Source: Akkermansia muciniphila (GTDB lineage Bacteria; Verrucomicrobiota; Verrucomicrobiia; Verrucomicrobiales; Akkermansiaceae). From it: 64,000 nucleotides of DNA. The DNA lies in the NCBI RefSeq assembly GCF_002884975.1, contig NZ_PJKB01000001.1, positions 248,001 to 312,000 of the forward strand. The letters are read 5' to 3'. The notes beneath the pieces were generated by a model. The model did no database searches. It had not been told where the DNA came from and saw only the letters and a program-made list of their open reading frames with translations. Numbering within the stretch: position 1 is the stretch's first letter; every line of letters starts with the position of its first letter. Both the position numbers and the translations under genes were made by a program. Of the stretch, positions 28,301-35,215 are shown piece after piece.

Positions 28301-28468
28301 TGTCCAAAATGTTGCATAGTAACAACTTATTGCAAGCAAGATGCTTGGCGTGAATATTCCACGCATCCAAGTATCGGAACACTTAGTCCCTTGACTTGTT
28401 CTAGATTGAAAGAAACAGGAGTTATATCTCCAGGATTTCCGAGCGAGACATATTATATTGATTTATAA
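22355..28468 (+). CDS. Giant RHS/YD-repeat protein with variable C-terminal tip
   Basis: 2037 residues. No signal peptide is evident. Residues 20-165 look like a PA14-type beta-sandwich; 170-345 are a Ser/Pro/Glu-rich linker with tandem repeats; a Cys cluster (ECPTCTECDKDC) follows; residues about 400-1885 are RHS/YD repeats (many YxYDxxGR-like units) ending in a core-like YNYRYLNSLDGRWTSRDSLE and NLYTFINNNGINYIDILG. After residue 1893 comes an unrelated, strongly AT-rich tip of 144 residues with seven cysteines (CPKCC and YCKQD among them). This is the layout of polymorphic toxins, in which the shell encloses a C-terminal toxin. The tip's activity is not recognised, and the export route is not visible here. 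Preceded by 200 nt of AT-rich sequence. Confidence 0.85.
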   Translation: MNNSENPTDPLNIPFIAMGEGNVPLAGDVFEGPDNTPARLEIVPQPQDTTHIWHGYIKVTVPGTHYFRIDADSSITLSIPAKNFTMIKSAGTLNTALKSVYLDQKGYYYCEITHHHYASMGYPYEGCVALVSTSGYPLAGTYRTNNTGASRLAAGAGMILKRLYIQQLVPDSSSSSSDDRENPEWGFSSSEEKPDTDPKPDPGPDPSSSAEPWWPWPGPSSSAPPSSSTPSSSESSSSCPPVSSSESSAPPASSSESSAPPASSSESSASPESSSESSAPPVSSSESSVPPASSSESSAPPVSSSESSAPPSSSESSSESSSLSSEPSGSEPSGESSNSEESSSSDPPSDEEECPTCTECDKDCSQGDGEDGQRIPFGDDQNSGECEGSGGVGGNPDPPPPTRSRMRAAGEPIHCGIPFRYDSPMEWTMTYHDQAREAVIKRPSGRCQYYKAAAGSATGERQGMTRRDGSLAQYLNRDLTPCTEGMPAYVKVVRADGSAQQFSVATGKVVEVTTKTGATMSAEAYANSVQVTRDSAGEVTSVWSLTQGLLQLTRSTGHLDIEWYAPKQVSGNAQSGWITQGDPVKTYSYTCRYDGAVKVMDIINQQNGQTTLCIERRIKENNVTIIEGEGDERIVTTYERNYLPDGKWEEIKTVRGINEETPASCTRTIKKSTAGGWLVLSKTEGYGAPEAETTTYTYNEQYRVSLEIKPDGGYTRYEYDAQGRVTLEASPWVDSDEEVAKRTIYANQRFNDYRPAREETFYFSSVRGEAHIMTRVYTYMDTPQIRRTTIAYYSESGASQTEVRELYGDEATPAYARGRAKMSQAPDGVQQIWMYEETALYGAANKAIRETRVNGIIVPGRSERTVQYIALNGTVTREESYVHTGEDWSLIATVDYEYDEQRRRTKSTRGNGRVSTTEWMCCGPLREVDEDGVMTSYGYNTVRQLVETIRSATDTTPETIASFTRDAVGRVLTEGTYIGSMHRQTAAIYNRLGQIVRKTDELGRVTTFTYVNRGLKETVTLPTGAQQVTERNYDGSLRTQSLPGEYPLTFSYPMDSYGSHIDGYIMGTNHKIKCEIFDQFQRPIMVQKESIRNRVDAIIQILLIYNNKGQMIERTDLDVRTTYEYDLMGEVCREIQPLSTSPTPYNSPYKEYAYTYEAKTEGVYRKTTVTDYNAQGYPLTSTREELVSELSPTLESKTIETDIYGHVTTTWTEYNGATRRKVQQSISTSSITAETLVMDGFTVSQKDHAGVTTTWSRAYTATGSTVIQTDGRGNAVTEKKDIAGRTIQVTDAAGNAASIAYDRSTGQPSVLTDALGKTTCYKYDIYGRKTAEYGTAIQPACFAYDEASNMIRLTTFRSAGETITTDPSFRTDGDVTEWEYAWQEKVVLKKTYADGSIVTTQYGDMNRVASVTDAQGQTVTHAYYVDTGLLKSQLYSGGKTPNIHYDYNHLGGLVEIKDGSGTREITYDSYGKPDTEKVTIGGVEYSLKENYDSCGRSSGYELTGGSDTSLLHAVQGYGTDGRLATAGIQTAAGMQAFGYSYLSGTHLPGTLTMPGGVSRELAYEEHRDLATHISYKKDGTNIVARTQTYDALGRPVTRSQQRGTEAVRNDVFTYNDRSELTGAILGGLNYVYDYDNIGNRKTAQEIDGEISYEANSLNQYTGITNSTLNSPPSTLEQPFFPAFDMNGNQTLIHTETGVWEVTYNAANRPVKFVQGNMEVECGYDYMDRRWFKKVKQNGVVTVHECYLYRDYLQIAALDMLQNATVKHVILWDSSEPIATRPLALLTRGEMYMYGFDFGKIVTELLDDQGQSVASYDYTPYGAVATNGEQASSNPLQWSSEVWDEDLGMSYYNYRYLNSLDGRWTSRDSLEEKDELNLYTFINNNGINYIDILGDRRMNTYSQQKAAKFLKKQIKNKPRNNKNTKPSNKPTEYTPPIDPDNSSSIGRTKLEDVLDYITGKFDCETIQYDSALRQCDKQRSMVKCPKCCIVTTYCKQDAWREYSTHPSIGTLSPLTCSRLKETGVISPGFPSETYYIDL
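23071..23280 (+). repeat. Seven 30-bp tandem repeats coding a Ser-rich linker
   Basis: Seven consecutive 10-codon units encode PPxSSSESSA with small changes. Codon choice alternates between neighbouring units, so the underlying unit may be 60 bp. Located in the RHS protein linker. Confidence 0.85.
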
Positions 28469-28737
28469 ATATAATGACAAAAAACATGTATTATTCATCC
28501 AGTTTACCTTTGATTTTAAATACGAATATGCAGCACAGATACTTGAAATGCAGTATAACTCCTCCCCATCTAGAAGAAACGTAGTAATATTTGAATGTTG
28601 TAAATTTGAAAGTGCATTAACAATTTGATTTTATAAAAAAAGATCCGTTTTCAATAAGTTCCGTGGCGAAAAGCGGAGAAATTGAAAATATATCAAAGAC
28701 ATGTCAGAGTGGACAGGTGATTCACGGAAAAAAATAA
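28458..28737 (+). pseudogene. Frameshifted small ORF after the RHS tip, possible immunity gene
   Basis: A frame overlapping the RHS stop codon runs from TTG 28458 to TGA 28626-28628 (56 residues, starting IYKYNDKKHVLFIQFTFDF). A second frame, shifted by one, continues from about 28621 to TAA 28737 (FIKKDPFSISSVAKSGEIEN onwards). Dropping one T from the ATTTG at 28623-28627 joins them into about 92 residues with normal protein character. The position, directly behind a polymorphic-toxin tip and of equally low GC, suggests an immunity gene inactivated by a frameshift, or a sequencing error. No ATG start exists upstream in frame. Function is inferred from position only. Confidence 0.4.
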
Positions 28738-28812
28738 TACCTGTTAACGAACCATGATTAAGATAAAAATGATTTGTTGATCAATAAGGTTTTTAATAAC
28801 TGATATCATTCT

Positions 28813-28850
28813 GTTTCTTCTCCCAATTTTAGGTTATTGGGAGAAGAAAC
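28813..28850. terminator. Perfect 15-bp hairpin between convergent genes
   Basis: GTTTCTTCTCCCAAT (28813-28827) and its exact complement (28836-28850) enclose an 8-nt loop. It lies between the convergent RHS and GT25 genes, so it may end both transcripts, although neither side has a clear U tract. Confidence 0.5.
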
Positions 28851-28936
28851 TCATAAATTCTTGCTCATGGCGAAAAGAAGAAAAATTCGAATTCTATGAG
28901 CTCTGTGGAGAGAATCCTGATAATTTTTTCTTTCCT

Positions 28937-29587
28937 TTATTTCCAAAAAACATGCAGTTCCGGAATGCCGCCGATGATATCGCTTTCCTTCTGGTTGCAT
29001 GAAACAAGCCTGGGCTCGGCAGGGGTGAGAATGATCTTTCCCTGCCGGGCCAGGTACTCCCAGATACGGTCCGTTTCCCCTCCCCACGGCAGGAGGGCTT
29101 TTGACATGGACAGGGCAAACGAAGGGCGCAGCACAAAAGCCGTCATGCTGCGCACATTGCCCGTGACGCGCGTCCAGCCGTCCACTTCCTTTACACCGCC
29201 TCCCACGCGGTGCAGCAGCACGCATCCGGTTTCATCGGGAACGCGATGGAGCAGTTCCTTTAGTTTGGCGTCAAAAGAATCCGCCAGTATGGCGTCATCC
29301 TGAAGGATAAGCACCCAGTCTTCCGCGCAGGTGGCGGCATGGTCAATGGCGCGGCGCATGGCCCGCTTGCACCCGATGGCCCGGCAAACGTATTCCGGAG
29401 CCTGCTTGAGACGGGGAATGCCGTAGGCCTCCAGGTCGTTCCTTTCCTCCCAGGGGATGTCCTCCATGGAAGCGACGCGCACCCCGTCCACCCATTCCCA
29501 GGAAAGCCTCTGGGCGGAAAGGCGCTGGGACATGGTTTCACGTTTGGGTGAACCGGGCAGACTGACGATGAGTATTTTGTAAAACAT
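28937..29587 (-). CDS. GT25-family glycosyltransferase
   Basis: 216 residues resembling the LPS/LOS glycosyltransferase family 25: N-terminal YKILIVSLPGSPKRETM strand-loop (family pattern: strand, then basic R-x3-M), a middle GCKRAMRRAI helix and WVLILQDDAIL with the acidic metal-binding pair. Family members add galactose or other sugars to lipooligosaccharide or proteins. The protein ends soon after the catalytic fold, slightly shorter than the usual 240-260. It is downstream of tRNA-Ser on the same strand, separated by a region with a large inverted repeat. Donor and acceptor unknown; probably part of the same surface-glycan region. Confidence 0.75.
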   Translation of the reverse strand: MFYKILIVSLPGSPKRETMSQRLSAQRLSWEWVDGVRVASMEDIPWEERNDLEAYGIPRLKQAPEYVCRAIGCKRAMRRAIDHAATCAEDWVLILQDDAILADSFDAKLKELLHRVPDETGCVLLHRVGGGVKEVDGWTRVTGNVRSMTAFVLRPSFALSMSKALLPWGGETDRIWEYLARQGKIILTPAEPRLVSCNQKESDIIGGIPELHVFWK

Positions 29588-29631
29588 TCCCTACCGTATC
29601 AGGAAATAGAGGCCCCAGAAGAAGGAATCAG

Positions 29632-29696
29632 CGGGCCTTGGTTCTTCAGGAATCGAAAATGCCTCGGGAAAACGCCGGGAAGAAGATCAAGGCCCG
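29632..29696 (-). repeat. Large imperfect inverted repeat upstream of GT25
   Basis: CGGGCCTTG (29632-29640) pairs with CAAGGCCCG (29688-29696), and the inner TTCTTC (29642-29647) pairs with GAAGAA (29679-29684). It lies between tRNA-Ser and GT25 on the minus strand and could be a processing signal, attenuator or terminator. No U tract. Confidence 0.4.
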
Positions 29697-29752
29697 GAAA
29701 AGTAAAATCCTTGATCAATCAACGGATTAAGGCGCCGTAAAATAGGGAAAGG

Positions 29753-29840
29753 TGGCGGAGAGAGTGGGATTCGAACCCACGGTGGGTTGCCCCACGGCGG
29801 TTTTCAAGACCGCTGCATTAAACCGCTCTGCCATCTCTCC
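29753..29840 (-). tRNA. tRNA-Ser (UGA)
   Basis: The minus strand folds as an 88-nt class II tRNA: acceptor GGAGAGA/TCTCTCC, anticodon arm GCGGT-CTTGAAA-ACCGC with anticodon TGA, a long variable arm (GTGGGGCAACCCAC), T-loop TTCGAAT, discriminator G and an encoded CCA. Confidence 0.95.
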
Positions 29841-30072
29841 ATGCAACAAGCGCGGGCATAAGCTACCGTGAGGAGGGCGGTTCTGTAAAGTCCTATTCAC
29901 GTCTGCCCGCAGGTTTGCGGAGATGGCATGAGTGCCTGTACTTCATGAAATTTTGTGCTGCCGGGGGAGATGCTTTCTCCGTGACCAGCAGGGGAATGCG
30001 GAGACCGGTAGTGCATTTTACGCAGGGAATCAATGGGAATTTGGGCTGGGTATTGCTGTTGGGGGCTGTATA

Positions 30073-30609
30073 ATGCCGGGCATGAAAGGTTCCCGCATTC
30101 TTGTTCTGACCGGACCCGGCAAGGGAAAGACTACTTCCGCCTTCGGCATGGCTCTGCGCGCTTTGGGGCATGGCGGCAAGGTGGCTGTGGTTCAGTTTAT
30201 CAAGCATGACGGTTCCTATGGGGAGGTGGTGGCCCTCCGGCAGTTTCCGAATGCGGAGGTAGTGTGTTCCGGAGAAGGGTTTACGGGCCGCGCCAGGGAT
30301 GAAGAGTCCCGCGAACGCCATGCTTCCGCCGCCCGGGACGGGTGGAGGGTGGCCCGGGAGAAGCTGGCGGATGAGTCCGTGGGAACCGTGATTCTGGACG
30401 AGATTTTTTACCCCCTGAATTACGGGTTCCTCCCCATTGCGGAAGTCTTGGATGCTTTGAAGAAAATTGCCCCTGGAAAGGTCGTCGTTCTGACAGGCCG
30501 GGATGCTCCGGAGGAAATTGTCGCCGTGGCTGATACCGTGAGCCGGATTGAATGCGTCAGGCATGCCTTTCAGCAGGGAGTCAAGGCTCAGAGGAATGTT
30601 GAGTTTTAA
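30073..30609 (+). CDS. btuR/cobO: Cob(I)yrinic acid a,c-diamide adenosyltransferase
   Basis: 178 residues from ATG 30073 (ATG 30082 also possible); the open frame extends upstream to 29932, but those residues do not fit the family. It transfers the 5'-deoxyadenosyl group of ATP to cob(I)alamin or its precursors in the cytoplasm. The P-loop is GPGKGKTTSAFG near the N-terminus, followed by VAVVQFIK and TVILDEIFYPLNYGF, characteristic of the CobA/BtuR/CobO family; length matches. It converges on the cobalamin operon (61 nt between stops), so it is a separate transcription unit. I see no riboswitch in front of it. Confidence 0.92.
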   Translation: MPGMKGSRILVLTGPGKGKTTSAFGMALRALGHGGKVAVVQFIKHDGSYGEVVALRQFPNAEVVCSGEGFTGRARDEESRERHASAARDGWRVAREKLADESVGTVILDEIFYPLNYGFLPIAEVLDALKKIAPGKVVVLTGRDAPEEIVAVADTVSRIECVRHAFQQGVKAQRNVEF

Positions 30610-30669
30610 GATATTCTCTCCTGAAAGCTCTCAGGTAAATCTGTTCTCCGCCGTCGGCCATTCCTCTCT

Positions 30670-32553
30670 TCATTCCTGCGCCGCCCTGAATTCCGGCGGA
30701 AGCTGCCCCATGAGTTCCAGGGCGCATTCCCGGGGCGTCGCTTCCGTGGTGTCTATGGAGAAGTCATGCGGAAAGTGCTGGTGGATGCTTCCGTGCTGAC
30801 GCTCCGCATGGGCCGGGTCCGGAGTCCGGTCGGTACGGTTCCGCTCGCGTTCCAGCAGAATGTCCTCCCGGCAGTCCACCTTGATGAGGGCGCGGGGAAT
30901 GCCGCTCAGGCGGTTCAGGAGGTCTTGAACCCAGGCGCGGGATTCGCCGATGACGTGGTCCACGATGACCAGGGCGCCTTTCCGCGCGGCCTCTGCAATG
31001 GCGGCGTGAAAGGATTCGATGAAGGGGAGTCCGGTTTCCCGGACGGCGTCCAGGGCGTTTTCATGCCTTCCCCGGCTCATGGCCAGGTAGTCGTCCATGG
31101 AAAAAATCATGGAGTCCTCCTCCATGAGGCGGTGCAGGGTCCGGGCCAGCGTGCTTTTCCCCGCGCTGGAGGCCCCGTTGAGCAGGATGACGCGTCCCTG
31201 CCGCGGCTGGGGCGTTTGCGGCTGGTCATGGTTTTCCTGCCCCCAGTAAAGGTGGATGTAGCCGGCCTTCACGTTGCCGTCCGCCACGCCTTCCGCGCTC
31301 AGGCTTCCATCCTTTCCCCTGACCGTGTAAAGGGGCGGGTAGGGGCGGTTCAGTTTAATGGAGGACCAGTGGAACTCATGGCCGCGGATGCGGGTGAAAC
31401 GCAGCCCGAACGGGGCTTCCGTTTCCATCACGGCTTCCCGGTATCCCAGGGAACGGAGTTTTTCCCCCATCCGCGCCGTTCCGTCAATGACTCCGCACAT
31501 GTTCCTGCTTGTCCCGTCCGGAAGCGCCAGTTCCTTGCACAGGTACATGTAACCGCCGCATTCGGCAAAGATTTCTCCGCCGTTCTTGGCAAATTCCAGG
31601 ATGGCGTTCCGCATGGCCTCATTGCTTTCCAGGCGGCTTGCGAAGGTTTCCGGATAGCCGCCTCCCAGGTAGAGGGCCCTGGTTCCTTCCGGCAGGGCGG
31701 TGTCTTCCAGCGGAGAAAAGCAGGTGATTTCCCAGCCCGCCTGCCTCAGCCGTTCCAGGTTGTCCTCATAGTAAAAGCAGAAGGCATTGTCCCGTGCCAC
31801 GGCCAGGCGCCCGCGGGCAGGGGTGGACGGAATGGAGGCTTTCAGGGGAGCGGGGCGGGGAATTTCCGTGATGTCCATCAGCAGCTTCCAGTTGACGTGC
31901 TTTTCCACCGCTTCCGCCAGCCTGCGGAACCAGGATTGCTGCCGTGCTTCCTCTTCCGCGGGAACAAGGCCCAGCTGCCGTTCCGGGAGTGTCCATTCCG
32001 CGTTTCTGGGCAACGCCGCCACCAGCGGCGGCATGCCGTGATGGGCCAGCGCCCGGCGCAGAAGGTCCGCGTGCGTGGCGCTTCCCACGCCGTTGGCAAT
32101 GACTCCCGCTATGTTCAGGCCGGGATGGTGCTGGGAAAAGCCGCGGACGACGGCGGCAATGGACCCCGCCATGCCCCGCGCCTGAACCACCAGCAACATG
32201 GGCAGGCCAAGCGTGAGGGCGCAGTCCGCCGTGCTTCCTTCCAGGCTTTCCGGCGTCCGGGCGTCAAAGAGGCCCATGACCCCCTCGCAAATGGCGATGT
32301 CCGCGCAGGAGGCGTGCCGCGCCCACTGGGACCGCACCCCGTTTTTCCCCATCATCCACGTATCCAGATTGAAGGAAGGCAATCCCGTCGCCTGCCGGTG
32401 GAAGGAGGGGTCAATGTAGTCTGGGCCGCACTTGAAGGCCTGCACGCGTAATCCCCGGGTGGAGAGCGCCGCCATCAGGGCGAGGGATACCGTGGTCTTG
32501 CCTCCCCCGGACTGGGTGGAGGCGATGCAGAAGGCGTGAAAAGGCTTATTCAT
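30670..32553 (-). CDS. cbiA: Cobyrinate a,c-diamide synthase fused to a CPT-like P-loop kinase
   Basis: 627 residues from ATG 32553 (the frame opens at 32637 but the family start is MNKPFHAF). Residues 1-440 are CbiA: a dethiobiotin-synthetase-like ATPase (STQSGGGKT, 12-20) and a class I glutamine amidotransferase with the catalytic Cys332 in FAECGGYMYL; it amidates the a and c side chains of cobyrinate. Residues about 450-627 are an added kinase resembling chloramphenicol phosphotransferase and adenylylsulfate kinases: P-loop NGASSAGKST at 459-468, then FSMDDYL and VIVDHVIGE. A linker rich in Gln/Pro joins them. Last gene of the operon, 43 nt after cbiFGH. The kinase substrate is unknown. 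Confidence 0.88.
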   Translation of the reverse strand: MNKPFHAFCIASTQSGGGKTTVSLALMAALSTRGLRVQAFKCGPDYIDPSFHRQATGLPSFNLDTWMMGKNGVRSQWARHASCADIAICEGVMGLFDARTPESLEGSTADCALTLGLPMLLVVQARGMAGSIAAVVRGFSQHHPGLNIAGVIANGVGSATHADLLRRALAHHGMPPLVAALPRNAEWTLPERQLGLVPAEEEARQQSWFRRLAEAVEKHVNWKLLMDITEIPRPAPLKASIPSTPARGRLAVARDNAFCFYYEDNLERLRQAGWEITCFSPLEDTALPEGTRALYLGGGYPETFASRLESNEAMRNAILEFAKNGGEIFAECGGYMYLCKELALPDGTSRNMCGVIDGTARMGEKLRSLGYREAVMETEAPFGLRFTRIRGHEFHWSSIKLNRPYPPLYTVRGKDGSLSAEGVADGNVKAGYIHLYWGQENHDQPQTPQPRQGRVILLNGASSAGKSTLARTLHRLMEEDSMIFSMDDYLAMSRGRHENALDAVRETGLPFIESFHAAIAEAARKGALVIVDHVIGESRAWVQDLLNRLSGIPRALIKVDCREDILLERERNRTDRTPDPAHAERQHGSIHQHFPHDFSIDTTEATPRECALELMGQLPPEFRAAQE

Positions 32554-32596
32554 GGGAAACAGGCAAATTCTGCGGATGCTGTCTTTCCGGATCAGG

Positions 32597-35215
32597 TCAG
32601 GATATTCCGTACTTGTCGGCGTAGCCTCTCCGTTCAAAAAGGACGTCTCCGTCCCTGATGGTCCGGGGGCCGCCCAGAAGCACCAGCGTGGACATGTCCA
32701 CGTCCTCCAGCGGGAATTCGTCCAGCGTCCCCACCCATTTTTGCTGGGCGGGGCGTCCAGCGTGTTTCACGTAGGCGCACAGGGTTTGGCCACCGCGTTT
32801 GTTCCGGAAGATACGCAGGGCCTCCTCCAGCAGATGGCGGCGTTTGCGTCCGGCGGGGTTGTAAAGGACCACGGGCAGCGCCGTTCCGGCGCTTTGCTCC
32901 AGGTTGGCACGGATTTCTTCCGCAGGGACCAGCAGGTCGGACAGGCTCAACAGGCAGAAGCCGTTTTGGAGGGGCGCCCCCAGCGCGGAGGCGGAAATGC
33001 TGGCCGCCGTAATTCCCGGGAGCACTTCAATGCGGACCGGGGAAAAGCGTTCGTTTTCCTTCCTCATTTCGTAGAGCAGCCCGGCCATGGCCAGGATGCC
33101 CGGGTCACCGGAGCAGACCATGCAGACATTTTCCCCGTTCAGAGCCGCTTCCAGCGCGGCCGTGCACCGCGGCACTTCCCCCATCATCCCGGTCTGGATC
33201 ATCTTTTTCCCGTGGATGCGTTCCCGGATGAAATCCAAGTATTTGGTGTAGCCGGCTATGCAGGTGCATTGCTCCATGGCAGCAGCCGCTTCCGGCGTAA
33301 GCTGGCCCGGAGACCCGGACCCCAGCCCGATGACGATGACGTTTCCGGATTCTTGACGGGCCTTGTTCCGGCTGCCGTGAGGGCACGTCGCCAGGGCCAG
33401 CGTGACGTTCCCGCCGCAAACGGTTTTAGGAGTGTTGATTTTACCCCCGGAGGCCAGAATGGCGGAAGCCTCGGAAACGGAATGAGTCCCCGTTTTTTCA
33501 AAGACGGCGTCTGACGGCGTGGGAATTTCCACCGCGTCCAGCTCGGCGGGCTCAAAGACATGGAAAGGTACGTTCCATGTTGCGGCCAGGGCCAGGATGG
33601 CCGGTTCCTGCTCCTTGAGCGTGCAGGAGGCAAGGGCTTTGATACGGGACCGGGAGATTCCCTGCCGGGCAAGAAAGCCTTCCGCGTATTGCTGCAGCAG
33701 CCCGGGTTCCGTTCCTTTTTTGCAGCCTATTCCAAGCACGAAGGAGGATGACTGAATGAGCAGGGCGGCAGCTCCCCCCGCAGATTCCGGGGGCTCTTCA
33801 TCCCAATAGACGGCGGGAACGTGCGGTTTTTCCGCGGCTTCCGCTCCATCCGCCCGCGCCGGAATGACCTGGGGACAGTCCCGCCAGTACCGTTCGTGGA
33901 TTTCCTGCGGACCGTGAAAAGATACGGTGTCTCCGTCAAGCAGGGCCGCGTTCAGGGTTTTGATGGCGTCCGGGTTGAGAACGCAGGCCTTTTCCCTGGC
34001 CGCCGCTTCGTCAAAGGCGGTGATTCCCCGCGTGTCCGTGGCGGTGGTGATGACGGCCTCCCCGCCGCTGATGCGGGCCAGCCTGCGCGCCAGGCGGTTG
34101 CCGCCGCCCAGGTGGCCGGAAAGCAGGGGAATGAGGTGGGAGCCGGACTCCGAACAGCAGACTACTGCCGGGTCCGTGGCCTTGTCCCGGAGCAGGGGAG
34201 CCGTTTTCCTGACGGCAATTCCCGTGGCCCCGATGAAAACGTGCGCGTCAAACAGGTTCCACTGCCGGGCAAGCAACGGGTCGAAGTCCTCCGGGGAAAC
34301 CCGCTTGACACCTTCCGTTTCCCCGGCCCTGCCTACGGAATGGATAACGGCTTTCCCCAGAGACTGGGAAATCTCCTGCGCCTTGCGGACTCCTTTTTCC
34401 GTGAAAGCGTAAAACGCGCAGCTTCCGTCGAACCGTTCGTCTTCCTTCTCATTCCGGTAGCCGTGGCTGAATTGGCCGTGGTAGAGCAGGGACTGCCCGC
34501 AGCCGTGCGCGCCGATGGCGTCACCCACCAGGATGAGGGCCTGCCTGCCGATGCCCGCCCGCGCCGTTTCCGCCGCGATGGTGGACAGCGTGCCGCGGAT
34601 GATCTTTTCATCCGGCCAGGTGGCGCGGTACACTACCGCCGCCGCCGTATCGGGGGATTTCCCGGCGGAGATAAGCCGTGCGGCCAGTTCATCCAGCTTC
34701 CCCGCGCTGAGGAAGAACGCCAGCGTGGCGCCCGTCTTGGCAAAGGCCTCGCAGGCTTCCCCGGAGGGCATGGGCGTTCTTCCCGGGGTGCGCGTCAGCA
34801 CCAGGCTCTGGGCAATTCCGGGGTAGGTCAGTTCCGTGCGCAAGGCCGCGGCGGCGGCAAAAACGCTGCTGACTCCCGGCACCACAATGGATTCAATGCC
34901 CTTTTTGTCAAGCAGGTCGAATTGCTCCGCGATGGCTCCGTACATGGACGGGTCCCCCGTGTGGAGGCGCACCACCTTCTTTCCTTCCAGCACCCCGCGG
35001 GCCATGACCTCCACCTGTTCCTCCAGGTTCATTTTGGCGCTGTCGTGGAGTTCCGCTTCCGGGCGGCAGCGTTTGAGGTGCCCCGGATTGACCAGGGAGC
35101 CGGCGTAGACGACCACGTCCGCCTCCTTCAGGAGGGCGGCGCCCCGTTCGGTAATCAGGTCTTCGGCCCCGGGGCCGGCTCCTATGAAATGGATGGGAAA
35201 ACGGGCGGTATTCAT
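32597..35215 (-). CDS. cbiFGH: CbiF-CbiG-CbiH triple fusion
   Basis: 872 residues combining three steps of anaerobic corrin synthesis. Residues 1-255: CbiF/CobM, cobalt-precorrin-4 C11-methyltransferase (IHFIGAGPGAEDLIT, HTGDPSMYGAI). About 266-610: CbiG, cobalt-precorrin-5A hydrolase, with its N-terminal part (HVFIGATGIAVR, LLSGHLGGGNRLAR) and C-terminal part (LGIGCKKGTEPGLL, from about 492). About 620-872: CbiH/CobJ, cobalt-factor III C17-methyltransferase (IVIGLGSGSPGQLTPEA, VCSGDPGILAMAG). CbiH makes the ring contraction, CbiF then methylates, and CbiG opens the lactone, so product can pass between domains. Its ATG overlaps the cbiET stop by 4 nt. Confidence 0.92.
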   Translation of the reverse strand: MNTARFPIHFIGAGPGAEDLITERGAALLKEADVVVYAGSLVNPGHLKRCRPEAELHDSAKMNLEEQVEVMARGVLEGKKVVRLHTGDPSMYGAIAEQFDLLDKKGIESIVVPGVSSVFAAAAALRTELTYPGIAQSLVLTRTPGRTPMPSGEACEAFAKTGATLAFFLSAGKLDELAARLISAGKSPDTAAAVVYRATWPDEKIIRGTLSTIAAETARAGIGRQALILVGDAIGAHGCGQSLLYHGQFSHGYRNEKEDERFDGSCAFYAFTEKGVRKAQEISQSLGKAVIHSVGRAGETEGVKRVSPEDFDPLLARQWNLFDAHVFIGATGIAVRKTAPLLRDKATDPAVVCCSESGSHLIPLLSGHLGGGNRLARRLARISGGEAVITTATDTRGITAFDEAAAREKACVLNPDAIKTLNAALLDGDTVSFHGPQEIHERYWRDCPQVIPARADGAEAAEKPHVPAVYWDEEPPESAGGAAALLIQSSSFVLGIGCKKGTEPGLLQQYAEGFLARQGISRSRIKALASCTLKEQEPAILALAATWNVPFHVFEPAELDAVEIPTPSDAVFEKTGTHSVSEASAILASGGKINTPKTVCGGNVTLALATCPHGSRNKARQESGNVIVIGLGSGSPGQLTPEAAAAMEQCTCIAGYTKYLDFIRERIHGKKMIQTGMMGEVPRCTAALEAALNGENVCMVCSGDPGILAMAGLLYEMRKENERFSPVRIEVLPGITAASISASALGAPLQNGFCLLSLSDLLVPAEEIRANLEQSAGTALPVVLYNPAGRKRRHLLEEALRIFRNKRGGQTLCAYVKHAGRPAQQKWVGTLDEFPLEDVDMSTLVLLGGPRTIRDGDVLFERRGYADKYGIS

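Noticed and set aside
28474-28584. 36-codon ATG ORF behind the RHS gene as an immunity gene
   Set aside because: Short and compositionally poor; the other frame (28458-28737, with one frameshift) looks much more like protein.
29932-30072. 47-residue N-terminal extension of the adenosyltransferase
   Set aside because: Cys/Arg-rich and unlike the family N-terminus; the P-loop follows directly from ATG 30073 or 30082.
29841-30072. Second cobalamin riboswitch upstream of btuR
   Set aside because: I looked for the core and B12-box elements on both strands and found none convincing.
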